Origin: Spirosoma rhododendri
GTDB lineage: Bacteria; Bacteroidota; Bacteroidia; Cytophagales; Spirosomataceae
Direction of reading: 5' to 3'
Assembly (NCBI RefSeq): GCF_012849055.1
Contig: NZ_CP051678.1
Location: 62,001-126,000 of the forward strand
Length of the DNA: 64,000 nt
Shown here: in pieces, positions 1 through 8,636 of the stretch
Numbering within the stretch: position 1 is the stretch's first letter
Layout of the letters: each line of letters opens with the position of its first letter
Made by a program: the position numbers and the translations under genes
The notes under the pieces: model-generated
The model's database searches: none
What the model was told of the DNA's origin: nothing
Seen by the model: only the letters and a program-made list of their open reading frames with translations

Positions 1-2
1 CC

Positions 3-233
3 AACGAGGTGGACTATAGTAAACGCGTCGCTCTGCACGATGATGAATACACCGTGTTCAGAAAACACATTGACTACTACCGTTCCGGCATAAAAACGTA
101 CCTGACTGAAGTCGAAGCGACTTTGTTACAGGGCGACTTGCTGACTAAGAAAATTCAGGAAATGACCGGCTTTGAGTTCAGGACCCTGCTGTTGGTAACG
201 CTTAGTGAGCATCAGAGTCGCCAGCAGCCCTGA
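3..233 (+). CDS. C-terminal end of a hypothetical protein, cut by window edge
   Basis: The frame is open to the left edge and ends with TGA at 231-233. A GTG at 9 could be a start, but the open frame makes a gene running in from the left more likely. The visible 76 residues are charged and look helical, with no motif I recognise. It lies 26 bases upstream of the TIR-domain gene on the same strand, so the two may be co-transcribed. No function can be assigned. Confidence 0.4.
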   Translation, partial: NEVDYSKRVALHDDEYTVFRKHIDYYRSGIKTYLTEVEATLLQGDLLTKKIQEMTGFEFRTLLLVTLSEHQSRQQP

Positions 234-259
234 TTGATACTATTCCTTTGTATTACACC

Positions 260-1702
260 ATGCCAGCCAAGAAAACGACAGTTTCTAAATCGGCCACTCC
301 GAAAGTAACACCTGACACGGGTGGTAAAAAATCGGTAAAACAGGCATCAACCGCTAAGAACCTGGCAAAAACGGGAGCGGTAAAAGCGAAGCCTTCCGGT
401 ACAATAATACCGAAACCTGAACGCACTGACGTATTTGTCAGCTACAGCCATGCCGACAAGGAGTGGCTTACCAAATTACAAATTCATTTAAGGCCGCTTA
501 AGACGCATCACAACGTTGTCATCTGGGCTGATACAGAGTTGCGGGGTGGGGATAAATGGCGGACGGAAATCGAGAAGGCACTGGCCAGAGCGAAGGCGGC
601 TATTCTGCTGGTGAGTGCTCACTTCATGGCTTCTGATTTTATCATTAACAATGAGTTGCCGCCCCTGCTTAAAGCAGCCGAAAAAGACGGCGTACTAATT
701 CTGCCCATCATTGTCGGGCAAAGTGGGGGCTTTACCATCAGTAACCTGAGCCAGTTTCAGGCGATGAACGGGCCTACCCAACCCCTGAATTTGATGAGTC
801 CGGGACAAGTGGACCAAATTCTTACCCAAGTCTTTACCCGCGTTTATGAGTTCTTCGTAAAACCGACTACTCCAGCAAAATCCGGTAAAAAAAGCACGTC
901 TAAAATTACACCGGAACCAGTCGTACAACCCTCACCTGACAAACGGCCTGTTCGGATAAAATTGGAATCCCGCCCAAAGCAGACTGAAAACTCTAGGTCC
1001 GGCGGGAACAAGGCGCTACTCGTTAAACAAACGGGCGAGTGGGAGATGATTACGGTTACTAAGTCCAGTGTGAAAAACAACCTGACTGTATCGCTCAACG
1101 CAACTACGTCACAGCAACGTGCCTTTCTAACGTCACTGCGTCAGCAGAATCAATTAAAAAGCATCGTGTTGGGATTGCAAACGTACGTATGTACGGACGT
1201 CGACATTCATCAACAAACAGAGGGAACCAAAGAAACCTGGCATCTGACGGCTTCGGTGCAGGCGCTCGCCCGCAAGGCTCAGATTACGTTCAGCGCCGTG
1301 ACGCCGGATATGCAAGCTGAAGCGCAGGCAAAACTCTTGCTGCTCAATACGCCTTTACCCAATGATCAGTCCTATCCATATCGACTTACGTCTTTGGCGG
1401 CTCCCTTTACGGCTTCCTGCTTCCCGGCGCTATTCAGTCAACTCAGTAAGCAACAAGCACTTTTCAAGCAGGCGGCTCCGCTAATCGCAACCTGGTTTCT
1501 CCAGATGAACAACATTGTCGAGCATATCCTGCTCCTCTCATTGACGCTGAAAGGGAAAGTTCTGGACGTTCACTTCAAAGGTCAACGCAGTACGCAGTAT
1601 CCTCAGGAGAAGCCAGCCGTTGTTGAGATAAAAGGAAAATGTGATCTATCCAAATCGGAGGGAGCGGACTTGATAAAGCTTGGCCCAGTGAACCGCTATT
1701 GA
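260..1702 (+). CDS. TIR-domain protein
   Basis: A 480-residue protein. Residues 1-50 are rich in Lys, Ala, Thr and Pro and look disordered. A TIR domain follows (about 55-155): it opens with TDVFVSYSHADKEW, has the IWADTELRGGDKW loop, and then SDFIINNELPPLL, whose Glu132 sits where TIR NADases carry their catalytic glutamate. A second Pro/Lys-rich linker and a C-terminal domain of about 230 residues that I do not recognise complete it. I chose ATG 260 over the in-frame TTG at 248. Bacterial TIR proteins often deplete NAD+ in anti-phage defence or act on host cells. The plasmid setting suggests defence, but no partner sensor gene is visible beside it. TIR call firm; enzymatic role inferred. 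Confidence 0.8.
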   Translation: MPAKKTTVSKSATPKVTPDTGGKKSVKQASTAKNLAKTGAVKAKPSGTIIPKPERTDVFVSYSHADKEWLTKLQIHLRPLKTHHNVVIWADTELRGGDKWRTEIEKALARAKAAILLVSAHFMASDFIINNELPPLLKAAEKDGVLILPIIVGQSGGFTISNLSQFQAMNGPTQPLNLMSPGQVDQILTQVFTRVYEFFVKPTTPAKSGKKSTSKITPEPVVQPSPDKRPVRIKLESRPKQTENSRSGGNKALLVKQTGEWEMITVTKSSVKNNLTVSLNATTSQQRAFLTSLRQQNQLKSIVLGLQTYVCTDVDIHQQTEGTKETWHLTASVQALARKAQITFSAVTPDMQAEAQAKLLLLNTPLPNDQSYPYRLTSLAAPFTASCFPALFSQLSKQQALFKQAAPLIATWFLQMNNIVEHILLLSLTLKGKVLDVHFKGQRSTQYPQEKPAVVEIKGKCDLSKSEGADLIKLGPVNRY

Positions 1703-1833
1703 CTGATTCAGTTGACAATACGATTTAAGCGTTGCATGTCCATTCTAAAATTGAACTCCATTGGGATAGCTACTAAAATGACTCTGGCGGATACAATTGA
1801 CCAAAAAAAGCGGAAAACGACTCGACTGGCTTA

Positions 1834-1860
1834 ACAAGAAAAGTGGACGGATTTTCTTGT
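1834..1860. terminator. Hairpin downstream of the TIR gene
   Basis: Nine-base perfect arms (ACAAGAAAA at 1834-1842 and its complement at 1852-1860) around a 9-base loop, in the gap between the TIR gene and the convergent gene at 1988. The A-rich left arm and T-rich right arm suit a bidirectional terminator. The stem is AT-rich and therefore weak. Confidence 0.35.
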
Positions 1861-1987
1861 CATGAGAAAGCCACTTTTCGCTTATTGACCTCTCCCCTAC
1901 CCCGCGTTCAGAAAAGGGTCGAAACTGGTCCGGCTGACCGTCCTTGACCCGTTCTGAAATAAGTTGACCGTCATTGCAAATGAATCA

Positions 1988-2440
1988 TCAAACCCGCAGT
2001 CTATCAAGCACCTCAATAACTTTGATCATCTCTTCGGCTTTCCATTTCTCGGGATGCTTGACCCGGTAGTAGAATAGATCTCTTGTCATCTCAGCCTGCT
2101 CCAGTACCAGTCCGATTGAGCGGGTGTCCCCGAGTCGTTCGCGCAGGTCGATCTGCGCTTTGACAAAATTCTGAATTATCTGTTTGTCGTCAGTTGATCC
2201 GTGAGCGATTACGACGTTTTCAAAATCCTTGGCCGTCAATGGCTTGTGCCCTAGTTTCTTAAGATAAACCGTTCCTGGCTTACCGGATAACTGTCGATCT
2301 TCCGCTAAATCCAGTAGTGCGGGGGTCTTTTGTTGAAGTGCGATGTACCGCTGAGCAGCATTCAAAATAGCTGCATCTGATTCTATTAAAGCCATGTCCT
2401 CCTCGTCGATAGAGGACAATAATACGCAATTAGTTTGCAC
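1988..2440 (-). CDS. Hypothetical protein, possible plasmid-encoded small regulator
   Basis: Reads 150 residues from a GTG at 2440. An alternative ATG at 2395 lies just after a GGAGG in the same frame and would give 135 residues. The protein is mostly helical and charged. Its C-terminal third (GLVLEQAEMTRDLFYYRVKH) has the spacing of a helix-turn-helix, but this is weak. It is transcribed away from parA, with a 130-base AT-rich gap between them that probably holds both promoters. Not recognised as a known family. Confidence 0.5.
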   Translation of the reverse strand: MQTNCVLLSSIDEEDMALIESDAAILNAAQRYIALQQKTPALLDLAEDRQLSGKPGTVYLKKLGHKPLTAKDFENVVIAHGSTDDKQIIQNFVKAQIDLRERLGDTRSIGLVLEQAEMTRDLFYYRVKHPEKWKAEEMIKVIEVLDRLRV

Positions 2441-2571
2441 TGGACCGGCTATTACACCGGTGTGCGCTTTGAAATATATTAGCTATTCACAATAAAGTTC
2501 ATCTAATCGCTTTGGATAATAGTAGTTCTTTATAGATTTACAAAAGATAAATATTTATCCTACTTGTTTGT

Positions 2572-3515
2572 ATGCTCACACACGATAAGTTAGTCAAGTT
2601 TCTAAGAGCGAAACCTGCGCTAAACCTCTCCCAAATTGAGAAGGAGGCCGGTATTCCTTCTAAAACACTTCACAAGGCACTCACCAATCAGAAAGAAGTA
2701 CCTGCTAAACACTTTCCTGCATTAGATGCAGCATTGAGACAGTACGGTTACTCAGAAAACTTGTTCGACAAGGCAACTGTGATTTCTGTTGTTAATCACA
2801 AGGGGGGGTTGGTAAAACTACGACTACGATAAATGTCGGTAAGGCACTCAGTGTACTAGGCAACAAAGTGTTGTTGGTAGATATGGATTCGCAGGGTAAT
2901 CTATCACAATGCTTCGGTGTTCACGAGCCAGCCGATCAAGTGATCGATTCTTTACTAGGTAGCTCCCCTCTACCAATGTTAGAAGTAGGTGAGCGGCTTT
3001 TTCTCACTCCCTCTGACATTCGGATGGCTTATAAAGAATCGGAGTTAGCCAACGCAATAGGTGCGGACCGGCGTCTAACGGTCAAACTTGAGGAAGCACG
3101 GTCACAATTTGACTATATCTTAATCGACTGTCCACCCAGTTTAGGTATATGCACCACGTGTTCATTGGTTGCTTCTAATCATTGTGTTGTACCCATACAG
3201 CCCGAAGCGTCAGCTTATCATGGTGTTGAAAGCTTATTCAACCGGATAGCTGAAGTAAGAACATACATCAATCCTTCCTTGACGGTCAAAGGCATTGTGT
3301 TCACGATGGTACATAAAAATCAGAGTGTTCATAAAAGTATGATGACTCATATCCGAGATACGTATCGCAACTTTCATATTTACGATGCAGTCGTTGAAGT
3401 ATCAACTGTTATCAAACAGTCTCAAGTAGCGAAAGAAGATCTATACAGTTATGCACCAAAATCACCCTCATGGCAGCAGTATCATCAATTGGCTACTGAA
3501 ATTATGACCTTGTAA
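2572..3515 (+). CDS. parA: ParA-type partition ATPase with a one-base frameshift in the P-loop
   Basis: Two reading frames join into one ParA protein of 314 residues if one G is added to the run of seven Gs at 2802-2808. The first frame (2572-2832) holds an N-terminal helix-turn-helix (LSQIEKEAGIPSKTLHKAL) and runs to VISVVNHKGG. The second (to 3515) continues VGKTTTTINVGKAL, then LLVDMDSQGNLSQ (switch/Walker A') and YILIDCPPSLG (Walker B). The shift falls exactly inside KGGVGKTT. A -1 slip on GGG GGG would restore the protein, as would transcript slippage or a corrected read error. ParA binds ATP and DNA and moves plasmids bound by ParB; an N-terminal HTH often autoregulates the operon. parB follows one base after the stop. 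Confidence 0.85.
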
Positions 3516-3516
3516 C

Positions 3517-4365
3517 ATGGCAAAGAAAGACTTTATGACGCTGATGAAAGAAAAAACCGTCGATGTGAGACCTTCCCTCCTATCAGCCGAGGAAAATATC
3601 AAAAATCAAATTGTTATTCTCGAACAGCTTCGCGACCTCATTCCACCTTTAACAGCAGATGAATTAAACCAGCTAGAACAGAATGTTTTGAAGCATGGTG
3701 TGAAAGATCCATTGACAATATGGGAAACGACAGCCAGCGTAGCAGGAACCGGGTCTGAAAGTACGCCCGTATATGTTCTCATTGACGGTCATAATCGCGA
3801 GCAAATCATTCGGAAACATCAACTTGACTTTCGTATCAACTTAGTTCGATTTGATTCACTTGATGAGACAAAGGACTATATGATTGCCTACCAACTAGGC
3901 CGACGAAATCTAACCCCGGAACAGGCCTCTTACTTACGAGGATTACGCTATAATCAGCAAAAAACGCGACGTGGGAGCAATTTGCAGGCCGGTGTCTCAC
4001 AAGTGAACGTGGCCGAAGCTTTGGCAAGTGAATACAATGTCAGCAGTCGGACAATAAAACGAGACGGTGAGTTTGCTGCTAGCCTCGAACAAACTGACTC
4101 TGACACTAAACACAAGGTATTAGCTGGCAAACTGCCTAAATCAGCACTTCAAACTAGAAACGAGCCTGATTTGAGCCTATCAAGTCATTTGGACGGTGAG
4201 TTAAGTAGAACTGATTCTACTGTCTTATCTAAAAAATCTACAAAAAGAGCTGCGGACTTGAAAAACCAGATTCAGAAGCTTGCTAACGGCAATCTAGATT
4301 TGCAGGCATGTACTGAACTCATCAAAAAGATAAATGAATTATCGAACTTACTGTCTACGAAGTGA
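3517..4365 (+). CDS. parB: ParB-family partition protein
   Basis: A 282-residue ParB/Spo0J-type protein. The N-terminal ParB/sulfiredoxin-like domain (about 35-125) contains YVLIDGHNREQIIRKH, the usual GHxR-like CTP-binding box. The central helix-turn-helix region (about 130-190) reads LTPEQASYLRGLRYNQQK and then VAEALASEYNVSSRTIKRD. A helical C-terminal dimerisation tail follows. It starts one base after the parA stop, so the two are translationally coupled. ParB binds a centromere-like parS site; the palindrome overlapping its own stop codon is a candidate site. Confidence 0.85.
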   Translation: MAKKDFMTLMKEKTVDVRPSLLSAEENIKNQIVILEQLRDLIPPLTADELNQLEQNVLKHGVKDPLTIWETTASVAGTGSESTPVYVLIDGHNREQIIRKHQLDFRINLVRFDSLDETKDYMIAYQLGRRNLTPEQASYLRGLRYNQQKTRRGSNLQAGVSQVNVAEALASEYNVSSRTIKRDGEFAASLEQTDSDTKHKVLAGKLPKSALQTRNEPDLSLSSHLDGELSRTDSTVLSKKSTKRAADLKNQIQKLANGNLDLQACTELIKKINELSNLLSTK

Positions 4366-4379
4366 CAAGCTGTCACTTC
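4359..4379. repeat. Palindrome overlapping the parB stop (parS candidate)
   Basis: Nine-base perfect arms (GAAGTGACA / TGTCACTTC) around AGC. It overlaps the last codons of parB. The same 21 bases recur in reverse-complement orientation inside the hairpin at 4422-4456. A palindrome repeated next to parB is typical of a partition site, but pairing with the second copy could also form an RNA structure. Confidence 0.5.
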
Positions 4380-4421
4380 TGGTAGATGGATTCATCACCT
4401 AAAGTATGAAAGACCTATTGT

Positions 4422-4458
4422 AAAGAGCGAAGTGACAGCTTGTCACTTCGCTCTTTTG
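4422..4458. terminator. Strong hairpin after parAB: terminator and/or parS
   Basis: Sixteen-base perfect arms at 4422-4437 and 4441-4456 around the 3-base loop GCT. The left arm begins AAAGAG and the right arm ends CTCTTTT, the shape of a bidirectional intrinsic terminator. Its core is the exact reverse complement of the palindrome at 4359-4379. Confidence 0.6.
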
Positions 4459-5475
4459 TCTTGTGTATTATTGAGTTCTATCAGGTTACGAGCTGGCCTA
4501 GAACCGCATCATCGACTGCTTACCGAATAATTAAGCCACGCATTACTACATATCACCGTAGCTCTTGCAATACCTCGGTATGATTTCGTATGTACTTCAG
4601 ATAGTATCAAGCTGGCATCGGTATACACATACAGCCATATAATTGATTTTTGCTAATAGCGCTCACCATAAAAAAATTTAATGTCAAGGTATATATCTAA
4701 TTGCGAGTAATGTACCGTCGCGCCTGTACTCATTAACATGTAACAGTCCAGTTTAATAATCAATTGGACTTTTTGAAACACGTTTAAAAATGCCAAGCCA
4801 TTGTATTAATAAGCTTAGCATTAGAATATTGTAAGCTATTATTAAATTAAGATCACGCTAACTATTTGATTATCAATATTTTACAAGGTTAAATTGCGAG
4901 TAATATACCGCTAATTACGAGAGATGTACCGTCCAATTGCGAGGGATGTACCGTCAGATGCGAGAGATGTACCGTTTAAATGCGAGGGATGTACCGTCAG
5001 ATGCGAGGGATATACCGTATCTGTGAGGAAACTACCGTTAATTATGAGAAAACTACCGTGTAGAGTCATTACTTAACAGTTGTGGTGAATAATATCTGAA
5101 TGCTAGGACGACTATATGGTATCATTGGGGTGCATGCTGTTACTGAGTTGTTTTATTGCGAGTTAGAGTACGTTAGACAGGCAAATGAGGTACACTAACT
5201 GCGAGTAAAGTACCGTAAAGAAAGCTATGCAATGTTGTATCCAGTGATCTACATGTTCGTGTAAGCCTAATAATACGAGTAAAGTACCGTTGCCAATAGG
5301 CGAAAATCGACGGCAGAGAGTAGAAAAAAATGTAGGCTGTCTGCCCGACGGGTTTTTACTCGCAATTCAATTGTGAACATCGTATGTAGCTCAATAACTG
5401 ATTTGATTGGGTCTTCACCTGGTGAGATTGTTCGTTGAATGGTTATCTTTAGCTTCGTAATAAGGTGACCTTCTT
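4459..5475. other. Plasmid replication origin region (oriV 1)
   Basis: About 1 kb without genes between parAB and the initiator gene. It is AT-rich, especially 4660-4900, and carries the 17-bp direct repeats listed separately, all in the same orientation. An inverted half-copy of the repeat (TTTTACTCGCAATT, near 5355) lies between the array and the rep gene. This is where Rep_3-type initiators typically bind to repress their own promoter. A-T-rich stretches on the left of the array could be the unwinding element. Confidence 0.75.
4702..5290 (+). repeat. Iteron array 1: at least 11 copies of a 17-bp repeat
   Basis: Direct repeats with consensus TGCGAGNNATGTACCGT begin at 4702, 4895, 4916, 4938, 4959, 4981, 5002, 5022, 5043, 5200 and 5274. 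The nine from 4895 to 5059 form a nearly continuous block with a period of about 21-22 bases, close to two helical turns, so bound initiators would line up on one face. A degenerate copy lies at 5157-5173. The 3' half TACCGT is the most conserved part; copies 8 and 9 have GAGGAAAC or GAGAAAAC in the left half. Confidence 0.85.
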
Positions 5476-6726
5476 ATGACAAAAAGTAGTACTTCCGCTA
5501 GTTCACAAACTGAGTTGTTTAGCAACGACTCTGAGTTTCTGGAAGCAGATCAGCGGGCGACGACAAGACAAATCCGACAAGATAGCCTAGTTGCTCAACA
5601 CAACGATTTGATTCGGGCGCGTTATGATATGTCATTGCTTGAATCACGTCTGTTTGTTTGTCTGTTAGGCCGGATTGATCGGAAGGATAAAGATTTTGTG
5701 CTGTGTCGTATTCCAGTGTCAGAGTTGTATCCAGATGAGAAAGTAGGAGGGAAGGCTTATGCTCAAGTAAGAGAAGCAGTTATACGATTAGCCAGTCGAA
5801 TCATTCATGTTGAAACTAAAGACGAGCAGGGACGTCGAGAAATAGTGAGTAATCCTCTCATGGCTACATGTCGTTATAAGGAAGGGTCGGGGTATTTAAT
5901 TGCTCAGTTTAACAACTTCATAAAGCCCTACCTTCTAGAGTTACAAGGCAACTTTACTGTAGCTGAGATTCAGACTCTGTTAGGATTCCGAAGCTTTTAC
6001 TCGTATCGGCTCTACTGGTTACTTAAATCCTCTGCTTTCCACAAAGACACGATTGTGGTGGAGCTAGCTACATTGAAAAAGACCCTCAACTTGGAGCAGC
6101 GGTATCAAAACTTTGCTGACTTCAAACGATTTGTCCTAGATGTAGCTAAAAATGAGCTTAGTCAGACAGACATGGCTTTTGAATATCAGCAAGTAAAGAC
6201 AGGAAGAGCCGTAAGTTCTCTACATTTTTATCTGAGCCGACCTACTATCATTGCGCAGAGTGATGTCAAATTACCGGAAGGTACACAGCAAATACTCACT
6301 GAGATAGGTATTAGCTTAAAATCACTTAATGATATAAAGAACCGGTTTCAGCAGGGAAGGCTTTCAGAAGAATATTTACGGTTCGCAATAAAATACTATC
6401 AGGAAGCGAAGAAGAATGGGCGGATAAAGTCACCAGCAGGTGCTATATACAAAGCCTTAATGACAGATCAATTGGATCAAGAGTTTAAGACATGGAAAGC
6501 TGAGCAACCCGTTTATAACTCACCAAGAGCTACGGCAAAGGGGCCGAAGACAGAGATTATAGAGTTAGACATGTTAAGAGAACAGTTTACAACCTTGCAC
6601 GAAAAAGGGCTTTCTAATCATAACTCATTTGATGAATACTTGAATTGGATGTTGCAACAGGATGAATATGATATGGACGTACTTGATGGACGAGAAATAC
6701 TTACATATACCGAGTCAAAACTATAA
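5476..6726 (+). CDS. Plasmid replication initiator, Rep_3 (RepB/RepE-like) family
   Basis: A 416-residue protein with the two winged-helix domains of iteron-binding initiators. WH1 contains VAQHNDLIRARYDMSLLESRLFVCLLGRI and the downstream IPVSELYPDEK. WH2 contains FRSFYSYRLYWLLKS and the VELATLKKTLNLEQRYQNFADFKRFVL segment typical of the family. A C-terminal extension of about 140 residues is mostly helical. ATG 5476 fits the start of the conserved region and follows the iteron array directly, so the protein should bind those repeats, open the origin and repress its own promoter. Confidence 0.88.
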   Translation: MTKSSTSASSQTELFSNDSEFLEADQRATTRQIRQDSLVAQHNDLIRARYDMSLLESRLFVCLLGRIDRKDKDFVLCRIPVSELYPDEKVGGKAYAQVREAVIRLASRIIHVETKDEQGRREIVSNPLMATCRYKEGSGYLIAQFNNFIKPYLLELQGNFTVAEIQTLLGFRSFYSYRLYWLLKSSAFHKDTIVVELATLKKTLNLEQRYQNFADFKRFVLDVAKNELSQTDMAFEYQQVKTGRAVSSLHFYLSRPTIIAQSDVKLPEGTQQILTEIGISLKSLNDIKNRFQQGRLSEEYLRFAIKYYQEAKKNGRIKSPAGAIYKALMTDQLDQEFKTWKAEQPVYNSPRATAKGPKTEIIELDMLREQFTTLHEKGLSNHNSFDEYLNWMLQQDEYDMDVLDGREILTYTESKL

Positions 6727-6753
6727 GTAGGAGAGCAGAAGTGCCTCATCAGA

Positions 6754-6957
6754 ATGAGTGAGAGACTGCACCAGCAGGCGCAGAAGGACGCCCGAAAACT
6801 AGGTCTATCTTTTTCCGCGTATGTACGCTACCTGATTAGTTGGCAAGCGGAAGAGAATCAGAAGAAGGGGTGGGGTTGGATGTTTATAGGGCCAATAGCT
6901 ACGGATAATAAATATACTTCGTTACGTTCGTGCATGCTGACTATTTTAACTAGATAA
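6754..6957 (+). CDS. Small ribbon-helix-helix-like protein
   Basis: Sixty-seven residues starting 27 bases after rep. Residues 1-35 (SERLHQQAQKDARKLGLSFSAYVRYLI) look like the helical part of an Arc/CopG-type ribbon-helix-helix protein, a fold common in plasmid copy-control and relaxosome proteins. The remaining half has no clear fold and may be read-through from a truncated gene. Its position suggests a copy-number or accessory plasmid role, but this is not shown. Confidence 0.5.
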   Translation: MSERLHQQAQKDARKLGLSFSAYVRYLISWQAEENQKKGWGWMFIGPIATDNKYTSLRSCMLTILTR

Positions 6958-6980
6958 CAAGCACATTCTTACCCTGAAGT

Positions 6981-7592
6981 ATGCTTACAATAGGAGACAT
7001 AAGAGAGTCTTTATACGCTGTACTTGATGACGCACTCGAGGCCGAGAAACTGCTAGACACATTAGATACTCCTTTTCATAGACGGACATACATTCGGAGT
7101 GTTTTTTCGGGTATCGAAGGCTGTATATGGCTCATGAAACAAACGTGCTTAAAGGCAAAGTCACCGGATGCCAAGCGTCATGTTAGCTTAGCCGATTATC
7201 TGATTCTAGCAGAAGTGGAATATGACGTTAGGGACAATGGTACAATTAAGACCCAGTCAAGAAGTATAAAGCTTACCCATAATCTTAGGTATACAATCAA
7301 TACGACTAATCATCTTATAGGAACTAAGATAGATCTAGGTGTTAGCACGGCAAGTTGGGAGGACTTTCAAAAGGCGGTTAAAGTGCGAAACCGGATTACT
7401 CATCCTAAAACTGCCGGAGACGTTACCATATCAGACGAGGAAATAGAGTTATGTAAACGGGTAAGCAGCTGGTTTAATATAATGACCGCGGCCTTTTTTC
7501 AGGCTATAGTGGAGAATAGTGAGAAAGCTCAAGAAAAAACGAACAATGACAATAATGACGTGAAGTTGGAAATCGATAACCAGACTAGCTAA
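6981..7592 (+). CDS. HEPN-like domain protein
   Basis: A 203-residue, mostly helical protein. The key feature is VKVRNRITHP at 133-142, an R-x4-H motif (Arg136, His141) that forms the RNase active site in HEPN domains. The preceding helices (FSGIEGCIWLMKQTC; WEDFQKAVKV) fit a HEPN helical bundle. The charged, Asn-rich C-terminus looks disordered. HEPN proteins are common in toxin-antitoxin and abortive-infection systems. No minimal nucleotidyltransferase antitoxin sits beside it; the nearest neighbour is the convergent zinc peptidase gene. Function inferred from the motif only. Confidence 0.6.
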   Translation: MLTIGDIRESLYAVLDDALEAEKLLDTLDTPFHRRTYIRSVFSGIEGCIWLMKQTCLKAKSPDAKRHVSLADYLILAEVEYDVRDNGTIKTQSRSIKLTHNLRYTINTTNHLIGTKIDLGVSTASWEDFQKAVKVRNRITHPKTAGDVTISDEEIELCKRVSSWFNIMTAAFFQAIVENSEKAQEKTNNDNNDVKLEIDNQTS

Positions 7593-7653
7593 TGCCGATG
7601 AGCGTTAATCTGTTCATGCATAGGCGTGCGCCGAACAGCCTGACTGCTTGAGT

Positions 7654-8592
7654 TCACATAAAATCCTGTTGCGCTTTCATCCAATCGAGTAGTGCATAGA
7701 AGTGACCTCGTCTTGCTTCATTTGACTTTGGCCGGTTGAAGTCTTTATTGTGGATTAGCCCCCATAGCAACAACAGTATCCGGCCAAATTCCCAAAGGTC
7801 ACTTTCCTCATCTCCATCTGTTAGGTTCTCGAGTATACGAGTAAGACGCTGATCGGTGTCTGGGTGAGACGGGCCACCACTCCAAGTGGATTCGGGAAAA
7901 AGAATCGATCCACTACCAAGTAGGGTGCCAAGCTTAATTGAGTTTACTTCATCTAGACCTCTACCTTCAGTAGCTCTACGCATAGTCTTAAGCGCTCCTT
8001 CATCTGCTGCAAATTCATCTTTGATGGACTCCTCAGTGGAGATTGGTTCGGAACTATGTCCTAGTTGTTGGTGAGTGAATTCGTGACATAAAACGAATGC
8101 TATTCCGTACAGAAATAGGCCGTTCACCGCACTAATATGTTGCGTCTCAGCTTCGTCAAACTCTTCAGGGTTAGCCAAGAGGTGTTTGTCCCAAGGCGAC
8201 CAGTGCTGATAGAGGGAAAGGCCATAATTAAAAACATCGACATCTGGCTGGAAATTAGGCTTATGTGTTCCGTTTTCCTTGTAAATAGTTAAAACTGCAT
8301 AGCACAAACACCAAAGAGCTGCACAATAAGACTCTTTGACGTATAAATAAGAGTTAGGTGTTCCTAGTTCACCGGGGCATTCTTGGGGCATTAAACAGGC
8401 ACGATCAACTATAGGTGTTTTGTGACAATCGTAATAAACCTTGGGCTGTAATCCGCCATATGATAATTCGTGCTTTATCTCATCCGAAAATCCAGTATAT
8501 AGTTCTTGAAAATGACTAAGAGTGTCTTTGCTGAAAACCCTGATGGGTAAATTTCCTTTGTGCCGCTTTTGCAATACGGAAACTCGCTTCAT
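7654..8592 (-). CDS. Zinc metallopeptidase, possibly Lit/U49-like
   Basis: A 312-residue protein with the zinc-binding motif HEFTHQQLGH (His170, Glu171, His174) and a downstream E-F-A-A-D (Glu193, Asp197) giving the likely third ligand, a gluzincin layout. The motif sits in a hydrophobic helix (YGIAFVLCHEFTH). There is no signal peptide, so the enzyme is cytoplasmic. The arrangement resembles peptidase U49 (Lit), an intracellular protease that cleaves EF-Tu during phage infection, but overall similarity was judged by eye. It converges on the HEPN gene with a 61-base gap and diverges from the AlbA_2 fragment. Confidence 0.6.
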   Translation of the reverse strand: MKRVSVLQKRHKGNLPIRVFSKDTLSHFQELYTGFSDEIKHELSYGGLQPKVYYDCHKTPIVDRACLMPQECPGELGTPNSYLYVKESYCAALWCLCYAVLTIYKENGTHKPNFQPDVDVFNYGLSLYQHWSPWDKHLLANPEEFDEAETQHISAVNGLFLYGIAFVLCHEFTHQQLGHSSEPISTEESIKDEFAADEGALKTMRRATEGRGLDEVNSIKLGTLLGSGSILFPESTWSGGPSHPDTDQRLTRILENLTDGDEESDLWEFGRILLLLWGLIHNKDFNRPKSNEARRGHFYALLDWMKAQQDFM

Positions 8593-8636
8593 ACTTACAT
8601 CAATTTATGTACGCTGAATAACACTTCGGGAGGATA

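Noticed and set aside
4895..5059. CRISPR array
   Set aside because: Units are 17 bp with 4-5 base gaps, no spacers; they are iterons.
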